From Novosphingobium beihaiense (lineage in GTDB: Bacteria; Pseudomonadota; Alphaproteobacteria; Sphingomonadales; Sphingomonadaceae), in the NCBI RefSeq assembly GCF_022832375.1, contig NZ_JALHLG010000018.1, positions 52,412 through 116,411 on the forward strand: a stretch of 64,000 nt of DNA. The letters run 5' to 3'. The position numbers and the translations under genes are program-made. This document shows positions 1-9,089 of the stretch, in pieces. Under the pieces are notes generated by a model that saw only the letters and a list, made by a program, of their open reading frames with translations, was not told where the DNA came from and searched no databases. Numbering within the stretch: position 1 is the stretch's first letter; every line of letters begins with the position of its first letter.

Positions 1-582
1 CCCGTGGCTCAGGCGCACCAGCACAGCGGAGCGGGTGGGAGAGGGTTCGTCACCGCGCCACAGCGATTCGCCGGTTTCGATCACCGAGAACGTCTTGCTG
101 GTGTTTACGCCCAGCGCTTCGAGCATTTCGGTGGCAAGGATTTCGCGCACCGCGCCTTTCAGGGTGAGCCGCCCGTCGCCATCGCGGCTGTAGGGGGTGC
201 GGCCCGATCCCTTTGTGCCCAGATCGAGCAGGCGCCCGTCCGCATCGCGCATCTGCGCGAACAGGAACCCGCGCCCGTCGCCGATATCCGGGTTGTATGC
301 GCGGAACTGATGGCCGTGATAGCGCAGCGCCAGCGGGCCGGGCAGATTGTCCGGCAGCGGCTCGAACCGGCCGAAGTGCGAAATCCAGCTCTCGCCGGAC
401 AGATCGCCAAGGCCCACGGCATGTGCCCACCGGTCATTGCGGAAGCGCAGTTCGTGTTTGGGGAAGGCGGCGGCGGGAACCGGATCGCCGATCCATCCGG
501 CGATGGATTCGATGTGCACATCGGGGCGATAGGCGCTTGCTTGCGGTTCGCTTCGCATCAGGCGATAGTGGGGAGTGCGCAT
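1..582 (-). CDS. selO: SelO/YdiU family protein adenylyltransferase (5' part only)
   Basis: The reading frame opens at an ATG whose first base is 582 and stays open to the left edge, giving 194 codons of the N-terminal part. It reads [18 protein letters not shown], then [17 protein letters not shown] and [15 protein letters not shown], which are the signature blocks of the SelO/YdiU (UPF0061) pseudokinase family. Members transfer AMP from ATP to protein hydroxyls and are linked to redox stress responses. Full-length members are roughly 480-550 residues, so most of the protein lies outside the window. No strong ribosome binding site is visible before 582, and an in-frame ATG eleven codons on is a possible alternative start. 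It is divergent from the hydrolase at 647. Confidence 0.85.
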   Translation of the reverse strand, partial: MRTPHYRLMRSEPQASAYRPDVHIESIAGWIGDPVPAAAFPKHELRFRNDRWAHAVGLGDLSGESWISHFGRFEPLPDNLPGPLALRYHGHQFRAYNPDIGDGRGFLFAQMRDADGRLLDLGTKGSGRTPYSRDGDGRLTLKGAVREILATEMLEALGVNTSKTFSVIETGESLWRGDEPSPTRSAVLVRLSHG

Positions 583-646
583 CCGCCGATCAAGGCATGC
601 GCTGTTACTTTGATTGAGTCTTTCACCGGGAGGCCGCCGTTTCGGC

Positions 647-1519
647 ATGACGGATTACGAGGATCGGTTCTGGTCGAGCCGCGATGGACTCAAGCTGCAC
701 TTTCGCGATTATCCGGGCCCGCAAACGGGTGGAGGGGATGCGTCCGTGCCGGTGCTGTGCCTGCACGGGCTGACGCGCAACGCGCGCGATTTCGACGTGC
801 TGGCCCCGTATCTCGCGCGAACGCGGCGGGTGCTCTGCCCTGACATGCGCGGGCGCGGGGACAGCGAATATGCCAAGGATGCGGCCAGCTATATCCCGCC
901 GCAGTATTGCGAGGATGTTCTCGAACTGCTGGATCAGGAAGGGATCGGCCGTTTCGCCGTGATCGGCACCTCGCTGGGCGGGCTTATGGCGATGGGGCTG
1001 GCCACTCTGATCCCGGAGCGGATCGCCGGTGTGATCATCAACGACGTCGGGCCCTGCCTCGAACCGGCGGGGCTGGCGCGTATTCTGGACTATGTCGGGC
1101 AGGGGCGCAGCTATCCCACATGGGTTCACGCCGCACGCGGGATCGAGGCGGCGCAAGGCGCCGCGCATCCCGGGCAGCCGCTCGATTTCTGGATCGGTAT
1201 GGCCAAGCGGGTGATGACGCTGACCAGCAACGGGCGCATCGTGTTCGACTACGATATGAAGATCGCCGAGCCTTTCATGGACTTCGATGCCGGTAACCAG
1301 CCGGATCTCTGGCCCGCATGGGAGGCGCTGGCGGGCAGGCCGGTGCTGATCCTGCGCGGGGCGCTGTCCGATCTGCTTTCCGAAGCCACACTGGCGGAAA
1401 TGGCCCGCCGGGTGCCGGGCGCGGAAATGATCACGCTGCCCGCCTGCGGCCATGCCCCCACACTCGACGAGCCCGAATCGGTGGCCGCGATCGAGCGTCT
1501 GCTGGCCCGCGTGGCGTGA
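647..1519 (+). CDS. alpha/beta-fold hydrolase
   Basis: A 290-residue alpha/beta hydrolase. The oxyanion region reads [21 protein letters not shown], the nucleophile elbow is GTSLGG with Ser109, and the C-terminal catalytic His lies in [11 protein letters not shown] (about residue 269). There is no signal peptide, so it is probably cytoplasmic. The substrate cannot be read from sequence; relatives include esterases, C-C hydrolases and haloperoxidase-like enzymes. An ATG at 647 is preferred over an in-frame TTG at 614 because GGGAGG lies upstream of it and homology starts there. The stop overlaps the GTG start of the next gene (GTGA), which suggests translational coupling. Confidence 0.85.
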   Translation: MTDYEDRFWSSRDGLKLHFRDYPGPQTGGGDASVPVLCLHGLTRNARDFDVLAPYLARTRRVLCPDMRGRGDSEYAKDAASYIPPQYCEDVLELLDQEGIGRFAVIGTSLGGLMAMGLATLIPERIAGVIINDVGPCLEPAGLARILDYVGQGRSYPTWVHAARGIEAAQGAAHPGQPLDFWIGMAKRVMTLTSNGRIVFDYDMKIAEPFMDFDAGNQPDLWPAWEALAGRPVLILRGALSDLLSEATLAEMARRVPGAEMITLPACGHAPTLDEPESVAAIERLLARVA

Positions 1520-2658
1520 ACGGCACGCGCTTGCGCATCCTCCATCTCCATTCGAGCTTTGCCCCGGGCGGCAAGGAATTGCGCGCCGCGCGGCTGATGA
1601 ACGCGTTCGGCAGCGAAGTGGACCATGCCGTCGTGTCGGCCCAGCCTGGCGCTTATGGGGCCTTGGCCGCGCTCGATCCCGGGCTGGCCGTGACCTGTCC
1701 GCAGGACTTTCCCAGCCTGCAGGGCCGTCCCGGCCCCTTGCGTCTGCTGCGCCTCGCAAAGGCCATGCGCGGTTTCGATCTGGTGCTGACATATAACTGG
1801 GGCGCGATGGACGCGGTTCTGGCGCACCGGCTCTATGGCGCGTGGCTGGGCCTGCCGCCGCTGGTCCATCACGAAGACGGCTTCAACGAGGATGAGGCAG
1901 GCGGCCTCAAGCCCTCGCGCAACGGGTTCCGGCGGATTGCTCTGGCGCGCGCTTCGGCGCTGGTGGTGCCTTCGCAGCGGCTGGAGGCGATTGCGCTGCA
2001 GGCCTGGCACCAGCCGCGCGCCCGGGTGCGGCTGATCATCAACGGCATCGATACGGCGGCTTGCAGGGGCGTGCCTTCGCCCGATGCGGTGCCCGGCCTG
2101 GTGAAGGCGCCGGGCGGGAAATGGGTTGGCACGCTCGCGGGCCTGCGCGCGGTGAAGAACCTGCCCCGGCTGGTGCGCGCCTTCGCCGCGCTGCCGGACG
2201 ATTGGCGCCTCGTAATTCTGGGCGAGGGGCCGGAGCGCGGCACGATCGAGGCGCAGGCGGAAGCCTGCGGGATCGCAGAGCGCGTGCATTTGCCCGGTTT
2301 CGTATCCGCGCCGTCGCGGGTGGTGGGGCTGTTCGATATTTTCGCGCTCTCTTCAGACAGTGAGCAGTTTCCGATCTCGGTGGTCGAGGCGATGGCGGCG
2401 GGTGTGCCCATTGCCTCGCCCGCGGTTGGCGACGTGGCGGAGATGGTTCCGGTGGAAAACCGGCCTTTCGTCACGCCCGCGGGAGACGAGGCGGCGCTGG
2501 CGGATTCGCTGGCCCGGCTGGCGGCGGACGAAGCGCTGCGGGCCTCCATCGGGGCCGCGAATCAGGGGCGGGCGATGGCGGACTACGACGAAGGCACGAT
2601 GATCCGCGCTTATCGGGAGACTTATGCCCGGGCGATGGGCCGCTCTGCCTTTCCTTAG
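1516..2658 (+). CDS. GT4-type glycosyltransferase
   Basis: A 380-residue GT-B glycosyltransferase. The N-terminal domain starts with LRILHLHSSFAPGGKELRAA, the donor-side entry typical of GT4 enzymes. The C-terminal Rossmann domain carries GTLAGLRAVKNLPRLVRAF, then VILGEGPERG, and the nucleotide-sugar site SDSEQFPISVVEAMAAGVPI with an E-x7-E-like spacing. The frame is open well upstream, but the GTG at 1516 overlapping the preceding TGA is the natural start because homology begins there. The role is probably in polysaccharide or glycolipid synthesis; the sugar and acceptor are unknown. No other polysaccharide genes are adjacent. Confidence 0.85.
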   Translation: MNGTRLRILHLHSSFAPGGKELRAARLMNAFGSEVDHAVVSAQPGAYGALAALDPGLAVTCPQDFPSLQGRPGPLRLLRLAKAMRGFDLVLTYNWGAMDAVLAHRLYGAWLGLPPLVHHEDGFNEDEAGGLKPSRNGFRRIALARASALVVPSQRLEAIALQAWHQPRARVRLIINGIDTAACRGVPSPDAVPGLVKAPGGKWVGTLAGLRAVKNLPRLVRAFAALPDDWRLVILGEGPERGTIEAQAEACGIAERVHLPGFVSAPSRVVGLFDIFALSSDSEQFPISVVEAMAAGVPIASPAVGDVAEMVPVENRPFVTPAGDEAALADSLARLAADEALRASIGAANQGRAMADYDEGTMIRAYRETYARAMGRSAFP

Positions 2659-2779
2659 CCGCATTCTCCGTTCAGGCGTGCTTCACGGCGGGGCATGCAG
2701 CGATCATCCCCGTTGAAAAGCCCTGTTCATACGTTAAACAGCCCCGCAACCCTTCAGACTACTGCGGAAAGCGCCCAAA

Positions 2780-3580
2780 TTGGCCCTGCCTCCTGACAAG
2801 ACCTCGAAAGCCGATGACAAGAAAGCCGCGCAGACGGCCGCCCAGCAGGACGTGTTCCTGCGAGAGGTGGACGATGCCTTGCGGCAGGATCAGGTCGAAA
2901 GCTTCATGACCAACTACGGCAAGCCGCTGCTGGCCGTGATCGTGCTCGGCCTCGCTGGCTTCGGCGGGTGGATCTATTGGGACCACCGCCAGACCCAGGA
3001 ACTGGAAGGCCGCACCGAAACCTTCGTGCAGGCGCTGGACAGCGTGAAGGCCAGCAACTGGGACGATGCCAAGACCAAGCTGGAGCCGCTGGCGGCCAAG
3101 GGCACCGATGGCAACGCCGTTTCCGCCCGGCTGATGCTGGCCGCGATCGCGATGGAAAAGGACGATAAGGCCGGGGCGCTCAAGCTCTACCGGCAGGTTT
3201 CGTCCGACGCCAAGGTGCCGCAACCGCTGCGCGATATGGCGAAAGTGCGCGCCGTGGCCGCCGATTTCGATGCGATGAAACCGCAGGATGTGGTGACGCA
3301 GCTCAAGCCGCTGGCAGCGCCCGGCAATCCCTGGTTCGGGGTGGCCGGTGAACTGGTGGGCATGGCCTACCTCAAGCAGGGCAAGAAGGATCAGGCGGGC
3401 CCGCTGTTCAGCGCCATCGCCAAGGACGAAGGCGTCAACGAAGGCCTGCGCAGCCGTGCCCGCCAGCTCGCGGCCGTGCTGGGTGTGGACCCGCTGGCCA
3501 GCGTCGTCGACGATCAGGGCGAACCGCTGGACAAGCCGATCGTGAAAGTGATCAAGCCTGCGGATGCCGGTAAGAAATGA
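2780..3580 (+). CDS. YfgM-like tetratricopeptide membrane protein
   Basis: A 266-residue protein with a charged cytoplasmic N-terminus, one membrane helix (about residues 50-70, LLAVIVLGLAGFGGWIYW) and a TPR-like periplasmic C-terminal domain rich in alanine and lysine. This is the YfgM/TPR_21 architecture; E. coli YfgM is an inner-membrane partner of SecYEG and periplasmic chaperones. Position supports the call, because the next gene is bamB with a 4-nt overlap or coupling, as in the yfgM-bamB order of gammaproteobacteria. The start is a TTG (TTGGCCCTGCCT) with GGAAA just upstream. The interaction partners are inferred. Confidence 0.75.
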   Translation: MALPPDKTSKADDKKAAQTAAQQDVFLREVDDALRQDQVESFMTNYGKPLLAVIVLGLAGFGGWIYWDHRQTQELEGRTETFVQALDSVKASNWDDAKTKLEPLAAKGTDGNAVSARLMLAAIAMEKDDKAGALKLYRQVSSDAKVPQPLRDMAKVRAVAADFDAMKPQDVVTQLKPLAAPGNPWFGVAGELVGMAYLKQGKKDQAGPLFSAIAKDEGVNEGLRSRARQLAAVLGVDPLASVVDDQGEPLDKPIVKVIKPADAGKK

Positions 3581-3603
3581 ATATGTCTTGTGAGGATCTG
3601 CGT

Positions 3604-4986
3604 ATGAAGGCACCTGCCTCGAACACCTGCCGCCCTGCCGTCCGAACGCCCGGCGCACGCAAGGTCGTGCCTTTGCTCGCCATGGCTCTGCTGATGGGCC
3701 TGTCGGGCTGCAAGCTGTTTGGCGGCGGGGGCAAGGGCGGCCCCAAGACGCCGACCGTGGGCGAACGCGTTCCGATCCTCTCGCGCATCGAAAGCGGGGC
3801 CAAGGTCGATCCGACGCTGGCCTCTATGGCGGTGATCCTGCCGCCCGAACAGGTCAATGCCGATTGGGCGCAGGGCGGCGGCACGGCCAACAAGGCCTAT
3901 GGCCACCTGGCCCTGGCGGCCAATCCCACCCGCGTCTGGACCGCGCAGATCAAGGGATCGTCCAAACGCGCGCGCCTTGCCGCGGCGCCGGTGATCGGGG
4001 ATGGCCGTCTCTACGTGATGGATACCGATGGCGTAGTGCACGCCTTCGACGCGCAGAGCGGCGCGCACCTGTGGACCAAGAGCTTCGCCGTGAAGGGCGA
4101 TGGCTCCAGTTCGGTGTTCGGCGGCGGCGTCAGCTATGACAACGGCCATGTCTACGTCACCACCGGTCTGGGCGAAGTGGCCGCGCTGGAAGCGGATACG
4201 GGCAACCAGATCTGGACCAACAAGCCCGCAGGGCCGCTGCGCGGCGCGCCCACCGTGGCATTCAACGCCGTCTACGTGATGACGCAGGACAACCAGATCT
4301 TCGCGCTCGACGTGGCGGACGGCAAGCTGATCTGGAACGAATCGGGCTCGCTCACGCAGTCGGGCGTGTTCGGCGTGGCGGCTCCGGCTGCCGGGCAGGG
4401 CACGGTGATCGCCGGGTATTCCTCGGGCGAACTGGTCGCCTACCGTTACGAGAACGGCCGCCAGCTGTGGTCCGACGCGCTGGCGCGCACCTCGATTTCC
4501 ACCGAGGTCGGCAGCCTGACAGACGTCGATGCCGATCCCATCATCGACCGGGGCCGCGTCTACGCACTGGGCCAGGGCGGCCGTATGGCGGCTTACGAGC
4601 TGGTGACCGGGCAGCGCATCTGGGAACTCAACCTCGCGGGTATTTCCACGCCTTCCGTCGCGGGCGACTGGGTGTTCACGCTGGACGATCACGCCGAGAT
4701 TCTCGCGATTGCGCGCGAGACCGGCCGCGTGCGCTGGCTGACGCAGCTTACCCGCTACAAGAACGAGAAGAAGCGCAAGCATCCCTTCTTCTGGGTCGGG
4801 CCGGTGCTGGCCGGTGGCAAGCTGTGGGTGGCGAATTCGCACGGCGGCGTCGGCACGGTCGATCCGGCGACGGGCACGTACACGCCGTTCACCGAGCTCA
4901 AGGACGGCGTGATGCTGGAGCCGGTGGTGGCCAACAAGACGCTTTACATCCTCGACAATTCGGGGCGGATCTCGGCTTTTCGGTAA
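3604..4986 (+). CDS. bamB: Outer membrane protein assembly factor BamB (PQQ-type beta-propeller lipoprotein)
   Basis: A 460-residue lipoprotein. A signal peptide ends in a lipobox LSGC (Cys36), followed by a glycine-rich linker and repeated beta-propeller blades (GRLYVMDTDGVVHAFDAQSG, GHVYVTTGLGEVAALEADTG, GQRIWELNLAG). BamB scaffolds the BAM complex that folds outer-membrane beta-barrels. An ATG at 3577 overlaps the stop of the preceding gene, but the ATG at 3604 has GAGG eight bases upstream and gives a cleaner signal peptide, so it is annotated here. Either start is possible. The coupling with the YfgM-like gene supports a shared role in envelope biogenesis. Confidence 0.9.
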   Translation: MKAPASNTCRPAVRTPGARKVVPLLAMALLMGLSGCKLFGGGGKGGPKTPTVGERVPILSRIESGAKVDPTLASMAVILPPEQVNADWAQGGGTANKAYGHLALAANPTRVWTAQIKGSSKRARLAAAPVIGDGRLYVMDTDGVVHAFDAQSGAHLWTKSFAVKGDGSSSVFGGGVSYDNGHVYVTTGLGEVAALEADTGNQIWTNKPAGPLRGAPTVAFNAVYVMTQDNQIFALDVADGKLIWNESGSLTQSGVFGVAAPAAGQGTVIAGYSSGELVAYRYENGRQLWSDALARTSISTEVGSLTDVDADPIIDRGRVYALGQGGRMAAYELVTGQRIWELNLAGISTPSVAGDWVFTLDDHAEILAIARETGRVRWLTQLTRYKNEKKRKHPFFWVGPVLAGGKLWVANSHGGVGTVDPATGTYTPFTELKDGVMLEPVVANKTLYILDNSGRISAFR

Positions 4987-5087
4987 TCGGGCCGGTAACC
5001 GGGACGCTAAGCGGAGCTGTGAAAGGGACGGGGCGCGGGCGCGCCTCGTTTCCGGCGCCTTAACCATTTGCGGCTAGGGCCTTGGGC

Positions 5088-6440
5088 ATGAGCAATGCCC
5101 AGACCGCCGCGCGCGCCCGGCCCGCAAGTGACGTCTCGGCAGGCGTTGGCCTGTCGGGCGTGGCAGCCCTCTTCGTGTGGATCATGATCTGCCGCAACTG
5201 GGCATCGATTGCCGATGCCTTTGCGCTGCCCGGTCCCCACGCGCCGATGAGCGGGCCTTATGCCTCCGTTGCCACGCTGCTGGTCACAGGCACGGCCATG
5301 GGCTTGTGGTCGGTACTGGCGGACAAAGTGCACTTGCGCCCTTCCACCGGGATCGACTGGAGCCTTGCCCGCCCGCTGTCGCAGACGCTCGATATCTCGA
5401 TCACCAAGATCGCGGGCCTCTGGGCGACATGGGCGGCGATCGGCCTCTTCTACTGCATCGCCCGCTGGTATTGGGAAGGGCAGTACCTGTTCGCGATGGA
5501 CGTGATTTCCGCCGCTGCGCTGCCGCTGTTCCTGCTCTCGATCCCTTACGTGCTCTGGCTGGACCGCTACCTGAAAGAACCGCGCGATCATGCCTGGCAC
5601 TTCGGCGCGATGTTGATCGGGCGGGAGGCCTGGGACGGCGGTGAAGTGAAGAAGCACTGGCGCGCCTGGGCCATCAAGGGCTTCTTCGGCGCTTTCATGC
5701 TCTCGATCCTGCCGCCGGGCTTCGCGCAAGTGGTGAACGCCGATTTCGGGGCGATGGAATACAACCCGGTCGCGCTCGGCTCGACGCTGATCGCGGGGCT
5801 TTTCGTGATCGACGTGCAGATCGGCACCGTCGGCTATCTGCTGACGTTCCGCCCGCTCGATGCCCATATCCGCAGCGGAAATCCGTTCCTGGCGGGCTGG
5901 GTGGCGGCGCTGATCTGCTATCCGCCGTTCGTGTGGGGCACGATGGGCCGCGCCGACGTGCTGGGCTATGAAGTCAACACGTTCGGCTGGGCCAATGTCC
6001 TCTCGACCCATCCCGCGCTGCTGTGGCTCTGGGCCGCCATGATGGTGTTCCTGACGGGCGTCTATGCCTGGGCGACATTCTCCTTCGGCATCCGCTTTTC
6101 CAACCTGACCTATCGCGGTGTGCTCACCAATGGGCCTTACCGTTTCACGCGCCATCCGGCCTATCTGTCGAAGAACCTGTTCTGGTGGATGTCCACCTTG
6201 CCGTTTCTGGTGCGCGATGGTTCGCTGACCGATGCGATCCGCAACACGGTGCTGTTAAGCGTGGTGAGTGCGATCTATTATTGGCGGGCCCGCACCGAGG
6301 AAGCGCACATGCTGGCGGAAGACCCCAAGTACCGCGAATATTACGAGTGGATGGGCGAGAATGCGCTGATCACGCGCACGCTTTCGCGGGTGGGCAAGCA
6401 CTTGCGTCCGCAAAATCCGCCGTTGCAGCCAGCGGAATAG
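5088..6440 (+). CDS. ICMT/PEMT-like integral membrane methyltransferase
   Basis: A 450-residue multi-pass membrane protein with about eight or nine hydrophobic segments. The C-terminal part carries the isoprenylcysteine/phospholipid methyltransferase signature: NGPYRFTRHPAYLSKNLFWW, then RTEEAHMLAEDPKYREYYEW, which bind S-adenosylmethionine in ICMT and PEMT families. The long N-terminal membrane portion (about 300 residues) is unusual for single-domain ICMT proteins of about 200 residues. The physiological substrate is unknown; lipid or small-molecule methylation is likely. An in-frame TTG lies two codons before the chosen ATG. It converges on the monooxygenase gene with only nine bases between them. 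Confidence 0.75.
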   Translation: MSNAQTAARARPASDVSAGVGLSGVAALFVWIMICRNWASIADAFALPGPHAPMSGPYASVATLLVTGTAMGLWSVLADKVHLRPSTGIDWSLARPLSQTLDISITKIAGLWATWAAIGLFYCIARWYWEGQYLFAMDVISAAALPLFLLSIPYVLWLDRYLKEPRDHAWHFGAMLIGREAWDGGEVKKHWRAWAIKGFFGAFMLSILPPGFAQVVNADFGAMEYNPVALGSTLIAGLFVIDVQIGTVGYLLTFRPLDAHIRSGNPFLAGWVAALICYPPFVWGTMGRADVLGYEVNTFGWANVLSTHPALLWLWAAMMVFLTGVYAWATFSFGIRFSNLTYRGVLTNGPYRFTRHPAYLSKNLFWWMSTLPFLVRDGSLTDAIRNTVLLSVVSAIYYWRARTEEAHMLAEDPKYREYYEWMGENALITRTLSRVGKHLRPQNPPLQPAE

Positions 6441-6449
6441 CGGCTCCGC

Positions 6450-6749
6450 TCAGAGCGGTTCGCTGGCCGAGACTTCGTGAAGTTCGATGCGCCGGCCGGT
6501 CAGCCCCAGTGCCGCGCGTTCTTCCTGCCAGCGCTTCATGTGCGGCCGTTCGAAGTGGGCTGAAAGCGCGGCGCGGTCGCGCCAGGCCTCGCTGACGCGG
6601 ATGAGGCCCGGTTCCAGCACGTCGTGGGCATAGGTGTAGGACAGGCACCCGTCCTCAGCGCGGCTGGCTGCGATCACGCGCTCCATGGCTTCGCGCGCTT
6701 GCGCCAGCGCGGCCACGGGCATGCGGAATTCGCCGGTGACGACGATCAT
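6450..6749 (-). CDS. Antibiotic biosynthesis monooxygenase (ABM) domain protein
   Basis: A 99-residue single-domain protein with the ABM dimeric ferredoxin-like fold pattern: VVTGEFRMPVAALAQAREAM, then DGCLSYTYAHDVLEPGLIRVSEAWRDRAALSAHF and RPHMKRWQEE. Relatives include YgiN-type quinol monooxygenases and heme-degrading enzymes. It starts one base after the gshA stop and is the last gene of an apparent rsmE-gshA-ABM unit, so co-expression with glutathione synthesis is likely. Its substrate is not identifiable from sequence. Confidence 0.8.
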   Translation of the reverse strand: MIVVTGEFRMPVAALAQAREAMERVIAASRAEDGCLSYTYAHDVLEPGLIRVSEAWRDRAALSAHFERPHMKRWQEERAALGLTGRRIELHEVSASEPL

Positions 6750-6750
6750 C

Positions 6751-8124
6751 TCAGAAGCTTTTCACGCCATAGATGCGCGAAATGTCGCCGCCCCATTCGC
6801 CGTGATAGAGATCGAGCAGATGCTGCGCGGGGACTTTGCCCGATGCCACGATTTCGGCCAGCGGTTCGAGGAAGCCGGTCTCGTTATCGCCGCTGGTGTT
6901 GAGCCGCCCGCGCGCCGCCAGTCCCGAACGGGCGATATCCAGCACTTCCCCGGCGATGTCGCGCAGCGTGCCGCCGCCCGGAACCGGTGCATCGAGTCCA
7001 AGCTTGGGCACCGAACCGCGCAGCAGCTCGCGCCCTTCCATGTCCCAGTCCTTGACCAGATCCCAGGCGGCATCGAGCGCACCCTGATCGTAGAGCAGGC
7101 CCACCCACAGCGCGGGCAGCGCACAGATCCGGCCCCAGGGCCCGCCATCGGCCCCGCGCATTTCGAGGAAGGACTTCAGGCGCACTTCGGGAAAGGCAGT
7201 GGAGAGGTGATCGTTCCAGTCGCTGAGGCGCGGCCGCTCACCGGGCAGGGCGGGCAGTTCGCCTTTCAGGAAGTCGCGGAACGATTGCCCGGCGGCGTCG
7301 ATATATTTCCCATCGCGGAACACGAAGTACATCGGCACGTCGAGCATGTAGTCCACATAGCGCTCGTAGCCGAAACCCTGCTCGAACACGAAAGGCAGCA
7401 TGCCGGTGCGCGCGGGATCGGTGTCCGACCAGATGTGGCTGCGGTACGAGAGATAGCCGTTGGGCTTGCCCTCGGTGAAGGGCGAATTGGCGAAGAGCGC
7501 GGTCGCCAGCGGCTGCAGGGCGAGCGAGACGCGGAACTTCTGCACCATGTCGGCCTCGCTCGCATAGTCGAGGTTGACCTGGATGGTGCAGGTGCGCAGC
7601 ATCATGTCGAGCCCCATGGAGCCCACGCGCGGCATGTGCTGCAGCATGATCGCATAGCGCCCCTTGGGCATGACCGGCAGCGCCTCGCGCGTCTTGTCCG
7701 GCCACATGCCGAGGCCGAGATAGCCCTTGCCGATGCGGTCGCCGATGGTCTTCACTTGCGCCAGGTGGCGGCCGGTCTCGTTGCAGGTCTCGTGCAGGTT
7801 TTCGAGCGGCGCGCCCGAGAGTTCGAGCTGGCCCGCCGGTTCCAGGCTGACGGTGCCGTCTGCGCCTTTCATGGCGATGACTTTCCCGCCTTCCTCGATC
7901 GGCTCCCAGCCGAATTCGGTAAGGGCCATCAGCAAGTCGCGGATACCGCCGGGCTCGTCATAGGACGGCGCGTGGTGATCGGCGAGATCGTAGACGAACT
8001 TTTCGTGTTCGGTGCCGATCCGCCATTTTGCGCGCGGCTTTTCCCCCGCGGCCATCGGCGCGGCGAGTTGGTCCAGGCTCTCTACGATCGGATCGTCGCG
8101 ATCCGACACCTCCCTTGTGCTCAT
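6751..8124 (-). CDS. gshA: Glutamate-cysteine ligase
   Basis: A 457-residue glutamate-cysteine ligase of the plant/alphaproteobacterial type, which makes gamma-glutamylcysteine in the first step of glutathione synthesis. Visible blocks are WRIGTEHEKFVYD near the N-terminus, VSLEPAGQLELSGAPLENLHET, MWPDKTREALPVMPKGRY and SFLEMRGADGGPWGR, all typical of the GCS2/GshA fold. Length matches the alphaproteobacterial family. It lies 57 bp downstream of rsmE on the same strand and directly upstream of the ABM gene. gshB is not in this window. Confidence 0.93.
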   Translation of the reverse strand: MSTREVSDRDDPIVESLDQLAAPMAAGEKPRAKWRIGTEHEKFVYDLADHHAPSYDEPGGIRDLLMALTEFGWEPIEEGGKVIAMKGADGTVSLEPAGQLELSGAPLENLHETCNETGRHLAQVKTIGDRIGKGYLGLGMWPDKTREALPVMPKGRYAIMLQHMPRVGSMGLDMMLRTCTIQVNLDYASEADMVQKFRVSLALQPLATALFANSPFTEGKPNGYLSYRSHIWSDTDPARTGMLPFVFEQGFGYERYVDYMLDVPMYFVFRDGKYIDAAGQSFRDFLKGELPALPGERPRLSDWNDHLSTAFPEVRLKSFLEMRGADGGPWGRICALPALWVGLLYDQGALDAAWDLVKDWDMEGRELLRGSVPKLGLDAPVPGGGTLRDIAGEVLDIARSGLAARGRLNTSGDNETGFLEPLAEIVASGKVPAQHLLDLYHGEWGGDISRIYGVKSF

Positions 8125-8181
8125 GCGCCGGGAATTAGGGATGCGCAGGAGCGGATACCAGCAATATTTCGTTTGGGATGG

Positions 8182-8940
8182 TCAATTTCCAGCGGCGGAC
8201 CAATCACCTGCCACGGCCATCCACAGCGCCGTGGCGGCAATGCTGGCGGTCTCCCCGCGCAGAATCCGCGGGCCGAGCGAGATTGGGCGTGCCTGCGGGT
8301 GGGCGCGGATCGCCGCGCGTTCCTCATCGTCGAATCCCCCTTCGGGGCCGGTGAGCAGAGCCGCCGGGCCTTTCGCGGCGGCAAAGGCGGCGGCGGCCGG
8401 TTCGCCGCCCTGTTCGTCGGCAAAGAACAGCACGCGGTCCTCGGGCCAGTCCCGCAGCAGGGCATCGAGCCGTTCGGCCGGGGCCAGTTCGGGCAGGGCG
8501 GTGCGCGCGCATTGTTCGGCCGCTTCGGTCACGATGGTCAGCGCGCGGTCCGGATTGAGCTTGTCCGCCACGCAGCGCCGGGTCACGATGGGCTGGATGC
8601 GGCGCACGCCCAGTTCGGTCGCCTTTTCGAGCACGAGATCGAAATTCGGCTTCTTGAGCAGCGCGGCGCAGAGCCGGAAATCGGGAACCTGCTCGCGTTC
8701 GCGCAAGCGCTCGCGCGGTTCCAGAACAAGGTCGCGTTTGCCCGTGGCGGTGACTTCGCAGGCCCATTCGCCGGTCCGGTCGTCGCACAGAACCACCGCA
8801 TCGCCGCATGCGGCGCGCATGACCTTGAGCAGATAGTGCGCCTGTCCCCCGGCGATCGTCACGGGTTCTCCCGCGCTGAGCGGACCGGGTACGAAAAGGC
8901 GCGGGGCCGAGCGTGGCGGCCAGGCTGGGGTTGCTCCCAT
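8182..8940 (-). CDS. rsmE: 16S rRNA (uracil1498-N3)-methyltransferase
   Basis: A 252-residue SPOUT-class methyltransferase that methylates U1498 in the 30S decoding region. An N-terminal PUA-like segment (RLFVPGPLSAGEPVTIAGGQ, AHYLLKVMR) is followed by the trefoil-knot domain with KATELGVRRIQPIVTRRC, LLTGPEGGFDDEE and LGPRILRGETASIAA, the canonical RsmE knot motifs that bind S-adenosylmethionine. It is the first gene of the rsmE-gshA-ABM unit and is divergent from ubiA across about 150 bp. Confidence 0.93.
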   Translation of the reverse strand: MGATPAWPPRSAPRLFVPGPLSAGEPVTIAGGQAHYLLKVMRAACGDAVVLCDDRTGEWACEVTATGKRDLVLEPRERLREREQVPDFRLCAALLKKPNFDLVLEKATELGVRRIQPIVTRRCVADKLNPDRALTIVTEAAEQCARTALPELAPAERLDALLRDWPEDRVLFFADEQGGEPAAAAFAAAKGPAALLTGPEGGFDDEERAAIRAHPQARPISLGPRILRGETASIAATALWMAVAGDWSAAGN

Positions 8941-9089
8941 GGGCAGTGGTTTCCGTCAAGAATGGGTGGCCGGAACGGCGATGGCGGCCTTGTCGCGTGA
9001 TCGTTTGCCCGGCGCAATGGGCAATCGCAGGCAGCGGCCGGATGCCTTCACCCATGACATGGAAGCCGCAATCGATTAGATAAGGGGGC

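Noticed and set aside
614..646. TTG start 11 codons upstream of the hydrolase ATG
   Set aside because: The ATG at 647 is preceded by GGGAGG and begins the homologous sequence.
6685..9000. A 771-codon open frame opposite gshA and rsmE
   Set aside because: It is antisense to two well-recognised genes and reads as low-similarity Arg/Gly/Ala-rich sequence, as expected in high-GC DNA.
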